From positions 1,467,001-1,531,000 of the forward strand of contig NZ_AP018558.1 of assembly GCF_003574215.1 (NCBI RefSeq): a stretch of DNA of 64,000 bases. Direction: 5' to 3'. Position numbers and translations under genes: made by a program. Positions 42,313 through 50,482 of the stretch are shown one piece after another. How positions within the stretch are numbered: position 1 is the first letter of the stretch; each line of letters opens with the position of its first letter. The DNA is from Hydrogenophilus thermoluteolus. Its GTDB lineage: Bacteria > Pseudomonadota > Gammaproteobacteria > Burkholderiales > Rhodocyclaceae. The notes below the pieces were generated by a model. The model did not search any database. It was not told the DNA's origin and saw nothing but the letters and a program-made list of their open reading frames with translations.

Positions 42313-44919
42313 ATGGCGGAAAAACACCACGAACTCACCCCGGAAGAACTGAAACGCATCGTTGCGGAAGCAGACACCGGGGGAAGACAACCAACGGGTG
42401 TTGCGGCCATGGTCATCGCTGCCGCGGCGCTTGCCTGGTCACTCTTTCAACTGTGGCAGGCGTCGCCTTTCCCCTACCTGTTGGGGATCGGTCTATTCAA
42501 CGATACCGAAGCGCGTTCGCTGCACCTGGCGTTCGCGGTCTTCCTGGGTTTTCTCTCGTATCCGGCGTTCAAGCGCTCGCCCCGTGACCGGATTCCGCTC
42601 GCCGACTGGCTGTTCGCGGCAATCGCCGCCGGGTGCATGGCGTACCTGTTTCTCTTTTATCGCGAACTCTCCACCCGTCCTGGGCAACCCACCGTGGTCG
42701 ACCTCACCGTAGCGGTGACGGGGATGGCGCTCCTGCTCGAAGCCGTTCGTCGTGCGCTGGGTCTTCCGATGGTGATCCTCGCGCTCGTCTTCCTCACCTA
42801 CATCTTTTTCGGCCCCTACATGCCGGAGATGATCGCGCACAAGGGGGCGTCGCTCAGCAAAGCGATGTCACACATGTGGCTCGGCACCGAAGGCGTCTTT
42901 GGCGTCGCGCTCGGCGTCTCCGCCAGCTTCATCTTCCTCTTCGTCCTCTTCGGCGCGTTGCTGGAAACCGCAGGGGCCGGCAACTACTTCATCAAAAGCG
43001 CGATTTCCCTGCTCGGTCATCTGCGCGGCGGGCCAGCGAAAGCAGCGGTCGTCGCGTCGGCCAGTACCGGGATCATCTCGGGCTCTTCAATCGCCAACGT
43101 CGTCACCACTGGCACCTTCACCATCCCGTTGATGAAGCGGGTGGGCTACCGACCCGACAAAGCCGCTGCGGTTGAAGTCGCCGCGTCGGTCGATGGCCAG
43201 ATCATGCCACCCGTGATGGGGGCGGCAGCATTCCTCATGGTCGAATACGTGGGCATTTCGTACCAAGAGGTGATCAAACACGCCTTTTTGCCCGCACTCA
43301 TCTCCTACATCGCGCTCTTTTATATCGTGCACCTCGAAGCGCTCAAAGCCAACATCCAGGGGCTGCCGCGTCGCGATCAACGCCCAGCACACCACCGCAT
43401 CCTTTCCCTCGGCCTCAACCTAACCGGCTTCATCGTGTTGGCTGGCGTGGTCTATTACGGATTGGGTTGGATCAAAACGGTTGCGGGCGACGCCGCGTTC
43501 TGGATCATCGCCGTCGGCATGCTCGCTGCCTATGTTGCGCTCCTCAAACTCGCGGCGCACTATCCGGAGCTGCGCCTCGAAGACCCGAACGAACCCCTCG
43601 AAGTTTTGCCCGACGCAGGGCCGACGATCAAATCTGGGCTTCACTATTTGCTGCCGGTTGCCGCGCTCATCTGGAACCTGATGGTCGAAGAGCTCTCCCC
43701 AGCGCTTTCGGTCTTCTGGGCGATCGGTTTCCTGATGTTCATCGTCGTCACGCAAAAGCCGCTCTTTGCCTATTTCCGCGGCACCGGTAACTACCTTACC
43801 CAGTTGCGGCAAGGGTTACGGGACCTCTACGACGGGCTCGTGATCGGTGCGCGCAATATGATTGGGATCGGTATCGCCACTGCCGCAGCCGGCATCATCG
43901 TCGGTACCGTGACCCTCACGGGCATCGGATTGGTGCTCACCGAAGTGGTCGAAACGATCGCGGGCGGCAATTTGATCCTGATGCTCTTGCTCGTCGCGGT
44001 GATCTGTCTCATCCTGGGTATGGGGCTCCCCACCACCGCCAATTACATCGTCGTCTCGACGCTCATGGCCCCTGTCGTCGTCGAAATCGGCGCACAGAAC
44101 GGCCTCCTTGTCCCGCTCATCGCCGTCCACCTTTTCGTCTTCTATTTCGGCTTGATAGCCGACGTCACCCCACCGGTGGGGCTTGCCTCTTATGCGGCTG
44201 CTGGCATTGCCAAATGCGACCCGATTCGGACCGGCGTCACCGCGTTCGGCTACTCGATCCGAACCGCGATCCTGCCCTTCATGTTCATTTTCAACACCCA
44301 ATTGCTGCTGATCGGCATCGAAGGGCCGGGGCAATTCTTGCTCGTCGTAGGGAGCGCGATCCTCGCAAACCTGGTCTTTGCCGCGGCAACGCAAGGGTGG
44401 TTCTTCGCGCGCAACCGCTGGTGGGAGACGATCGCGCTCCTCATCATCTGCTTCTCGCTCTTCCGCCCCGGCTTCTGGTGGGACATGGTCTACCCGCCGT
44501 ATGAACCCCACCCGGGCGTGACGCTGCTCGAAATCGCCAAAACCGCCCCCAAAGGGGCACAAGCCCGCGTCTGGGTCGAGGGCATTTCGCTGGAAGGGGA
44601 CGAAGTGCGCAAAGGGGTGCTGCTGCCGCTCGGAGACCCGGCGCCGAGTCCACTCGCACGGCTGCGCAACGAGGGGCTACACGTGATGGCTATTGGCGAC
44701 CAACTGCAAGTGGTCAATGTCCGCTTTGGCAGCGTCGCCGAAAAACTCGGACTGGAGCCGGGCTACGCCATCACCCAAGTAGAATTGCCTGCGGATCGGC
44801 CGGCGAAAGAGTGGGTATACTTGCCGACACTGTTTCTGTTGGCGCTGCTGGCGTGGAACCAGAAGCGCCGCAACCGATCGTCACCCCCTCCGCAGGAATC
44901 GGCTCATGTCCCAACCTGA
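42313..44919 (+). CDS. TRAP transporter fused 4TM/12TM permease
   Basis: Membrane part of the TAXI-TRAP system with DctQ-like and DctM-like parts in one chain. The protein has 868 residues. Helices in the first about 180 residues are the small-permease part. The DctM core has GASTGI-like SASTGIISGSSIANVVTTG and GMGLPTTANYIVVSTL. After the last helix a soluble C-terminal domain (about residues 740-840) has a PDZ-like look (GSVAEKLGLEPGYAITQVE), as in DUF3394-type fusions. It begins 17 bases after the receptor and overlaps the next gene by 14. Confidence 0.92.
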   Translation: MAEKHHELTPEELKRIVAEADTGGRQPTGVAAMVIAAAALAWSLFQLWQASPFPYLLGIGLFNDTEARSLHLAFAVFLGFLSYPAFKRSPRDRIPLADWLFAAIAAGCMAYLFLFYRELSTRPGQPTVVDLTVAVTGMALLLEAVRRALGLPMVILALVFLTYIFFGPYMPEMIAHKGASLSKAMSHMWLGTEGVFGVALGVSASFIFLFVLFGALLETAGAGNYFIKSAISLLGHLRGGPAKAAVVASASTGIISGSSIANVVTTGTFTIPLMKRVGYRPDKAAAVEVAASVDGQIMPPVMGAAAFLMVEYVGISYQEVIKHAFLPALISYIALFYIVHLEALKANIQGLPRRDQRPAHHRILSLGLNLTGFIVLAGVVYYGLGWIKTVAGDAAFWIIAVGMLAAYVALLKLAAHYPELRLEDPNEPLEVLPDAGPTIKSGLHYLLPVAALIWNLMVEELSPALSVFWAIGFLMFIVVTQKPLFAYFRGTGNYLTQLRQGLRDLYDGLVIGARNMIGIGIATAAAGIIVGTVTLTGIGLVLTEVVETIAGGNLILMLLLVAVICLILGMGLPTTANYIVVSTLMAPVVVEIGAQNGLLVPLIAVHLFVFYFGLIADVTPPVGLASYAAAGIAKCDPIRTGVTAFGYSIRTAILPFMFIFNTQLLLIGIEGPGQFLLVVGSAILANLVFAAATQGWFFARNRWWETIALLIICFSLFRPGFWWDMVYPPYEPHPGVTLLEIAKTAPKGAQARVWVEGISLEGDEVRKGVLLPLGDPAPSPLARLRNEGLHVMAIGDQLQVVNVRFGSVAEKLGLEPGYAITQVELPADRPAKEWVYLPTLFLLALLAWNQKRRNRSSPPPQESAHVPT

Positions 44920-45691
44920 ACATCTGATCGTCACCACCACGGATCAACTCTGTGAAATTCGCTTCAACCGCCCGCACCGCCTCAATGCGGTCGTCGAAGG
45001 GCTCTATACCGAACTGCTGGCCGCGCTGGCCCAAGCCGAAGCCGACCCGGACGTGCGCGTCGTCCTCCTAACCGGGGAGGGACGCGCGTTCTGCGTCGGC
45101 GCCGACCTCAAAGCGCACCAGGCAGGGCGAACCGCGTTTGCGCGACGGCAATACCTACGGCTCGAACAGCAGGTATGCGAACGCATCTTCCATCTCGCCA
45201 AACCGGTCGTCGCTGCGGTAAACGGCTACGCGCTGGGCGCCGGTGCCGAAATGGCGGTCGCTTCGGACTTCATCGTGATCGCGGAAAGTGCCCAGATCGG
45301 TTTTCCCGAAGTGACCATCGGCAATTTCCTCGGCGGTGGGGTCACTTGGCTCTTACCCCGGTTGGTGGGGCTCGCCAAAGCCCGAGAACTTCTCTTTTTC
45401 GGCGAACGGATCGACGGTCGCGAAGCCGCGCGCATCGGGCTTGCAGCCCGAGTCTTCCCGGACGCCACCTTCCGCGAAGAAGCGCGCGCGTTTGCGCGGC
45501 AATTGGCGCAACGCGCGCCGTTCTCCCTCCAATTGGTCAAGGAACAGCTCAACCACGCAGGCGAACGCACCTTCGACGCCTGTCTCACTGCTGAACTCGA
45601 AGGAATGACCTTCGTTGCCACCACCCAGGACTGGCAAGAAGGGATCGATGCGTTCGCGGAAAAACGCGCTCCGCGCTTCCAAGGGAAATAA
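44906..45691 (+). CDS. Enoyl-CoA hydratase/isomerase family protein (first copy)
   Basis: Crotonase-fold protein, 261 residues, acting on acyl-CoA thioesters. Oxyanion-hole segments are visible as AFCVGADLKAHQ and NGYALGAGAEMAVASDF. FPEVTIGNFLGGGVTW occupies the catalytic loop. The start overlaps the TRAP permease by 14 bases. The exact reaction cannot be read from sequence; with the adjacent CoA synthetase it would act on an imported acid. Confidence 0.85.
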   Translation: MSQPEHLIVTTTDQLCEIRFNRPHRLNAVVEGLYTELLAALAQAEADPDVRVVLLTGEGRAFCVGADLKAHQAGRTAFARRQYLRLEQQVCERIFHLAKPVVAAVNGYALGAGAEMAVASDFIVIAESAQIGFPEVTIGNFLGGGVTWLLPRLVGLAKARELLFFGERIDGREAARIGLAARVFPDATFREEARAFARQLAQRAPFSLQLVKEQLNHAGERTFDACLTAELEGMTFVATTQDWQEGIDAFAEKRAPRFQGK

Positions 45692-45692
45692 G

Positions 45693-47873
45693 ATGGTCAA
45701 AGTCCGCCGCAAACGCAGTGTGCAACACCTGCCCCAACAGAGCTTCCTCCACCCGATCCTCGCCCCGGACTCGATCGCGATCATCGGCGCCTCTGCCGAC
45801 CCCACCAAGCGCGGTTACAAAGCGCTCGTGGGGCTCATCAAAGACGGGTTCGAAGGCCGTATCTACCCGATCAACCCGAAAACCGACCGCATCCTCGGCA
45901 TTCCCACCCTTCCCTCGGTCGATGCGCTGCCCGAACCGGTCGATCTTGCCCTCATCTGCACCCCCGCGGCAACCGTTCCCGAACTCGTACGGCAGTGCGG
46001 GGAAAAAGGGGTCAAAGGGGTCGTCGTGCTCGCCGCCGGTTTCCGGGAAAGCGGCGAAGCAGGTGCGCAGCTCGAACAGGCACTCGTCGAAGCCGCACGG
46101 GCAACGGGTGTACGGGTCATCGGCCCTAACACCAACGGGCTCTTCAACCTGCACAAAAAGGTTAACCTGTTGGGGCTCACCAACGTGCAGCCGGGTGGCG
46201 TGGGCCTCATCTCACAATCGGGTAACATGCTCCTTGCGCTGACGCTCGAAGCGGAAAATTACGGGCAAATCGGCTTTTCCACCTACGTCGGTCCTGGGAA
46301 CCAAGCAGACGTCGGTTTCAGCGACTACCTGCAATACCTAGGGGAAGAGGTCAACACCGAAGTCGCCGCGTTCTACGTCGAAGGCTTCAACAACGGACGC
46401 CAATTCATCGATACCGCCCGTGCGGTGACCGCCGTCAAACCGGTCGTCGTCTACAAATCCGGCACCACCGCCGCGGGTCGCCAAGCGGCGAAATCCCACA
46501 CCGGGTCGCTTGCCGGCAGCTACGCGATGACGGTCGATCTGTTACGGCAAGTGGGAATCAGCGTCGTGCACGATTCCGACGAAATCTTACCCGTTGCCGA
46601 AGGGCTATCCCGGATGCAGAAAGCTGCCGGTAAACGGGTTGCGATCCTCTCCGACGGGGGCGGACAGGCAACGATCGCAACGGACCGCTTGACCGAAGCG
46701 GGACTGGAACTCGCTACGCTTACGGAAGAGACCCAAGCGGCGCTGCGCGCGATTTTGCTGCCACACGCCAATACCAGCAACCCCGTCGACGTCGCGGGCA
46801 CCAGCGACACCGACCCGTACGTACTCGCCCAATGTCTGGAGATCCTCGAGCGCGACCCCAACGTCGATCAACTCTTTCTCGTCGGGATGTTCGGCGGCTA
46901 CCACCTCCGTTTCGCTGAACACCTGATCGGCCAGGAGATGCGGGCAGCGGAAACGATAATCGAACTCGTCGCACGCACCGCAAAACCGGTGGTGATCCAC
47001 AGCCTCTACACCCCGGTAAAACCGCCACCGATACGCCGTCTCCGTGAAGAGGGCATCCCGGTCTATGCCTCGATCGAGCACGCCGCGCGCACCCTGGCCG
47101 CGCTTGGCGAGCGCGGTATCTACCTCAAAAACCGCAACAAACAGACCCAAGTGGTCACGTTCGAACCCGATCCTGAAGGGCTGGCGCTCTTCGAACGCGC
47201 GAACCACGAAGGGCGTAACCTCTACGAGCACGAAGCGAAACAGCTTTTGCAGCGTCATGGGGTCACCGTCCCCGAAGAAATTTTGGTGCGCCACCCCGAC
47301 GAACTCGAAGGGCTCTCTGCGCGTTTCGGCCAGCAACCCTTGGCGATGAAGGTCGTCTCGCGTGACATCCTCCACAAATCGGACGCCGGGGGCGTGCGCT
47401 TGAATCTGCACAGTGACGCGTCGCTGCGTGCGGCGTACGACGACATCCTCGCTTCGTGCCGCAACTATCAACCGGGCGCGGATATCCACGGCGTCTTGGT
47501 CTCCCCGATGGCGCCGCGCGGGGTTGAAGTGATCGTCGGAGTCGTTCGCGACCCGGCGTTTGGGCCGGTCCTGATGTTCGGTCTGGGCGGCATCTACGTA
47601 GAAGTCCTGGAAGATGTTGCCTTTCGCGCCATCCCCATCTCCCGCTACGACGCCGAAGCGATGATCGACCAGATCAAAGGACGGAAAATCCTTGCGGGTG
47701 TCCGCGGCGAAGCGGCAGTGGACCGCAAAGCGCTCGCCGATCTGCTGGTGACCGTATCGGGCTTGGTGCACGCCTACCCGCAAATCTCGGAACTCGACCT
47801 CAACCCGGTGATCGCCTACCCGAAAGGGTATGCGGTAGTCGACGCCCGTATCATCTGCAACCCCGGTGTCTGA
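45693..47873 (+). CDS. NDP-forming acyl-CoA synthetase (acetyl-CoA synthetase-like)
   Basis: Single-chain acyl-CoA synthetase that forms a CoA thioester with ATP to ADP and Pi. The protein has 726 residues. Domain order is CoA-binding (SIAIIGASADPTKRGYKAL, about residues 26-44), succinyl-CoA-ligase-like with the catalytic His in KSHTGSLAGSYAM, and a C-terminal ATP-grasp (PLAMKVVSRDILHKSDAGGV, shown in part). The ATG at 45693 follows the previous stop by one base. Substrate is unknown; members range from acetate to aromatic acids such as ferulate. Confidence 0.88.
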   Translation: MVKVRRKRSVQHLPQQSFLHPILAPDSIAIIGASADPTKRGYKALVGLIKDGFEGRIYPINPKTDRILGIPTLPSVDALPEPVDLALICTPAATVPELVRQCGEKGVKGVVVLAAGFRESGEAGAQLEQALVEAARATGVRVIGPNTNGLFNLHKKVNLLGLTNVQPGGVGLISQSGNMLLALTLEAENYGQIGFSTYVGPGNQADVGFSDYLQYLGEEVNTEVAAFYVEGFNNGRQFIDTARAVTAVKPVVVYKSGTTAAGRQAAKSHTGSLAGSYAMTVDLLRQVGISVVHDSDEILPVAEGLSRMQKAAGKRVAILSDGGGQATIATDRLTEAGLELATLTEETQAALRAILLPHANTSNPVDVAGTSDTDPYVLAQCLEILERDPNVDQLFLVGMFGGYHLRFAEHLIGQEMRAAETIIELVARTAKPVVIHSLYTPVKPPPIRRLREEGIPVYASIEHAARTLAALGERGIYLKNRNKQTQVVTFEPDPEGLALFERANHEGRNLYEHEAKQLLQRHGVTVPEEILVRHPDELEGLSARFGQQPLAMKVVSRDILHKSDAGGVRLNLHSDASLRAAYDDILASCRNYQPGADIHGVLVSPMAPRGVEVIVGVVRDPAFGPVLMFGLGGIYVEVLEDVAFRAIPISRYDAEAMIDQIKGRKILAGVRGEAAVDRKALADLLVTVSGLVHAYPQISELDLNPVIAYPKGYAVVDARIICNPGV

Positions 47874-47890
47874 CGAAACGGAGCCCACCG

Positions 47891-48691
47891 ATGACCGCGA
47901 TCCCCACCCTGACCGATGCCACACTCACCCTCGAACAGGGGGTGGCCACGCTCACCCTCGATCGCGACGACGTACGCAACGCGCTGACTGGCACCGCACT
48001 CATCGACGACATCGTCACCGTCGCCGAATGGGCGAACCGCAACGATGACGTCTCGGCGCTGATCCTCACCGGTGCTGGCGCCGCCTTCTCTGCCGGTGGC
48101 AACATCAAAGAGATGGCGAAGCGCAGCGGTGACTTCGCCGGAGACGTCGCCGAAGTCGCCGAGCGCTACCGCAGAGGGATCCAACGGATCCCGTTGGCAC
48201 TCGACAGCGTGGAAATCCCAGTGATTGCCGCGGTGAACGGGCCTGCGATCGGCGCGGGGTTCGATCTCGCGAACATGGCCGATATCCGCATCGCCTCCAC
48301 GCGCGCCAAATTCGGCGAAACGTTCCTCAACCTCGGCATCATTCCCGGTGACGGCGGGGCGTGGTTTCTGCAACGGCTGATCGGCTACCAACGGGCGTTC
48401 GAGCTCACCTTTTCCGGGCGCATCATCGACGCCGAAGAGGCACGCGCGCTTGGGATCGTCCTCGAGGTGGTCGAACCCGAAATGCTCCTGCCGCGCGCCA
48501 CCGAATTGGCCCAACGCTTTGCCCATCAACCGAAACCCGCGCTGCGTTTTACCAAACGGCTGATGAAGATGGCGCGACGGTTGGAACTGAAAGATTTCTT
48601 GGACCTCTGCGCCCTCTTTCAAGGCGTGTGCCACAATAGCCCAGAACACCTCGCCGCAGTCGAACGGTTCTTGCACAGCAAACAACGGTAG
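47891..48691 (+). CDS. Enoyl-CoA hydratase/isomerase family protein (second copy)
   Basis: Crotonase-fold protein, 266 residues, only distantly similar to the first copy. Oxyanion segments are AAFSAGGNIKEMAKR and NGPAIGAGFDLANMADI. The catalytic loop FGETFLNLGIIPGDGG has acidic residues at the expected sites. A typical C-terminal helical region follows. It is 17 bases after the synthetase and closes the cluster. Confidence 0.88.
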   Translation: MTAIPTLTDATLTLEQGVATLTLDRDDVRNALTGTALIDDIVTVAEWANRNDDVSALILTGAGAAFSAGGNIKEMAKRSGDFAGDVAEVAERYRRGIQRIPLALDSVEIPVIAAVNGPAIGAGFDLANMADIRIASTRAKFGETFLNLGIIPGDGGAWFLQRLIGYQRAFELTFSGRIIDAEEARALGIVLEVVEPEMLLPRATELAQRFAHQPKPALRFTKRLMKMARRLELKDFLDLCALFQGVCHNSPEHLAAVERFLHSKQR

Positions 48692-48702
48692 CCAAACCCG
48701 AT

Positions 48703-49245
48703 ATGATGCGAGCACGCTGCGAATTCTCCCGCGCCTGCATCTTCGTGGCGGTCCTCTTCACCCACGTGGTCAGCCAAGCCGCAACGCTCTACCGTTGCCC
48801 AGGGACGAACGGCACGATAGTCTGGCAAGAACGTCCCTGTACGCAAGGGCGTGCGGTCACGGTAGCACCCCAGCCGCCCATCGACGCCACAGCGCCAGCG
48901 CCTTCTCCCCGGACGGCCCCATCCGCGAAGGAGAAATCCCGGAACAAAACCGCCCTCGCGCCACCACTCGACCCTGCCACACGGTTGCGCCTAGCGCAGA
49001 TCGACGAAGCGATCGCGCGGCTCATGACAGAACGGCGCACGCTCAAAACGCAGCTCGAAGCGGATCTTGCCGCGCTCCGTGCCACGCCGCTACCAGACGA
49101 TCCCCGTGCTTACAAAGCCGCGCTAAAAGCCCGGGAGGCACAGATCCGGGAACGCGAACGACGCTACCGTGCCGAGCTACGCGTGCTGGAAACACGCATC
49201 AAAGGGTTACAGAGTGAGGCAAAAACCTTGCGCGCGCAACGCTGA
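48703..49245 (+). CDS. DUF4124-type exported protein
   Basis: Probable periplasmic protein of 180 residues with no known function. The signal peptide ends near VVSQA-ATLYRC. The DUF4124 domain has ATLYRCPGTNGTIVWQERPC (shown to the second Cys), then a Pro/Ala-rich linker. A coiled-coil C-terminus (about residues 92-178) is rich in Arg, Glu and Lys. A second Met follows the first. Confidence 0.75.
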   Translation: MMRARCEFSRACIFVAVLFTHVVSQAATLYRCPGTNGTIVWQERPCTQGRAVTVAPQPPIDATAPAPSPRTAPSAKEKSRNKTALAPPLDPATRLRLAQIDEAIARLMTERRTLKTQLEADLAALRATPLPDDPRAYKAALKAREAQIRERERRYRAELRVLETRIKGLQSEAKTLRAQR

Positions 49246-49279
49246 TCGCATCTTGTGCGAATACTTCGGCAATAGGGTG

Positions 49280-49364
49280 TGGTGCCCAGGAGAGGACTCG
49301 AACCTCCACGCCTTGCGGCGCTGGAACCTAAATCCAGTGCGTCTACCCATTCCGCCACCTGGGC
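49280..49364 (-). tRNA. tRNA-Leu (anticodon UAG)
   Basis: An 85-base class II tRNA on the minus strand. The acceptor arms GCCCAGG/CCTGGGC pair, the anticodon stem CTGGA/TCCAG flanks the loop TTTAGGT, and a long variable arm (CGCCGCAAGGCG) and T arm GTTCGAG follow. The CCA end is encoded. A long variable arm and UAG anticodon identify leucine. Confidence 0.97.
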
Positions 49365-49530
49365 ACGAGGCAAGATCGGAGATGGCACAGCATCCAAAAC
49401 GCTACGTATTCTATCCCAATCCGTTTGGGTTGACCACAGATCATCGACACGGCCAGTTACTCTGAAAGCGCCGTGTTGCCGCGAACGCAGTATACTGCCG
49501 CAACTATTTCTTATCGAAGGAGCGGGGCAC

Positions 49531-49917
49531 ATGACCTACACGATCGATCGGATACTCACAGGCTACACCCTCGACGAAGCGGAGTCCCGGGTTCGCGATG
49601 CCCTTTCCGCACAGGGATTTGGCGTGCTGACCGAAATCGATGTCTCGGCCACCATGAAAAAGAAACTTGACAAGGAGATGGCGGGCTACAAGATTCTGGG
49701 CGCCTGCAACCCGAATATGGCCTGGCAAGCCATCGGTCTGGAACCCAAAATAGGGGCGATGCTGCCTTGCAACGTGATTCTGCGGGAAGTAGATTCTGGG
49801 ATCGAAGTCAGCGCCATTGATCCTCTTGCCTCGATGGCAGCGATTGACAATGAACGCCTCAAGGCCGTGGCCGGTCAGGTACGCGATCTCCTCGCCAAGG
49901 TGATCGCAGCGCTTTGA
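49531..49917 (+). CDS. DUF302 family protein
   Basis: Cytoplasmic protein of 128 residues. The family motif region FGVLTEIDVSATMKKKL (about residues 29-45) and the YKILGACNP stretch, containing a conserved Cys, are present; a later CNVILRE also has Cys. DUF302 proteins are often near metal or sulfur metabolism genes; function is not established. ATG 49531 follows a GAAGGAGCGGGG site. Confidence 0.85.
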   Translation: MTYTIDRILTGYTLDEAESRVRDALSAQGFGVLTEIDVSATMKKKLDKEMAGYKILGACNPNMAWQAIGLEPKIGAMLPCNVILREVDSGIEVSAIDPLASMAAIDNERLKAVAGQVRDLLAKVIAAL

Positions 49918-49987
49918 AATCCTTTGCAACTGGGCACCAATCTGCGCACGGGTCAAGTTTGGCGTTCGAACCATTCGCGCCTGACCC

Positions 49988-50019
49988 TTGACCTATGTGT
50001 TACACGCATGTTGTAGACT
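49988..50019 (+). promoter_or_regulatory. Putative MerR-type promoter/operator
   Basis: A TTGACC -35 (49988-49993) and a TAGACT -10 (50014-50019) are separated by 20 bases, longer than the usual 17. A near-perfect dyad ATGTGT-TAC-ACGCAT (49995-50009) fills the spacer. Extended spacers with a central dyad are typical of MerR/CueR-controlled promoters. Confidence 0.55.
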
Positions 50020-50050
50020 GCCTTGACGCTCTGCCATACGGAGAAACGAC

Positions 50051-50482
50051 ATGCGTGTCAGCGAATTGGCAAAGAAGGCCGGTGTGACACCGGAAACGGT
50101 GCGCTACTACACGCGGCAGGGACTACTCCACCCGCAACGTGACCCCAACAACGGTTACCAGCGCTACGGGCACGCTGACTACCGAACGCTGGTCTTCATC
50201 CGAAAAGCCCGTCAGTTGGGTTTTTCACTGAAGGAGATCACCCAAATCCTCCGTGAAGCGGAAAAAGGGCACTCTCCCTACCCTCTGGTTCGCGATCTCT
50301 TCGAACGCCGCTTTGCGGAAATCTGCCAAAAGATCGAGACGCTCACCCGCCTGCGTGACCGTATGGCCGAAGCGATGGACACATGGCAAAGGATGCCCGA
50401 TGGCCAACCCGACGGGCACACCATCTGCCGGTTGATCGAACATTGGGAACAAGAGGACGGTAACCGGGAGCGATTCCTATGA
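50051..50482 (+). CDS. MerR-family transcriptional regulator (likely copper-responsive)
   Basis: DNA-binding regulator of 143 residues. The winged helix begins MRVSELAKKAGVTPETVRYYTRQGLL (shown in part to VTPETVRYY), typical of MerR. The C-terminal metal-binding loop is unusual: only one Cys is visible (HTICRLIEHWEQ). It overlaps the start of the copper ATPase gene by four bases, which points to control of that gene. Copper as the ligand is inferred from the neighbour. Confidence 0.9.
   Translation: MRVSELAKKAGVTPETVRYYTRQGLLHPQRDPNNGYQRYGHADYRTLVFIRKARQLGFSLKEITQILREAEKGHSPYPLVRDLFERRFAEICQKIETLTRLRDRMAEAMDTWQRMPDGQPDGHTICRLIEHWEQEDGNRERFL

Noticed and set aside
49280..49364. tRNA-Leu as integration site of the copper block
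   Set aside because: The copper genes lie on the 5' side of the tRNA; integrases normally use the 3' end, and no repeated tRNA fragment or integrase gene was seen.
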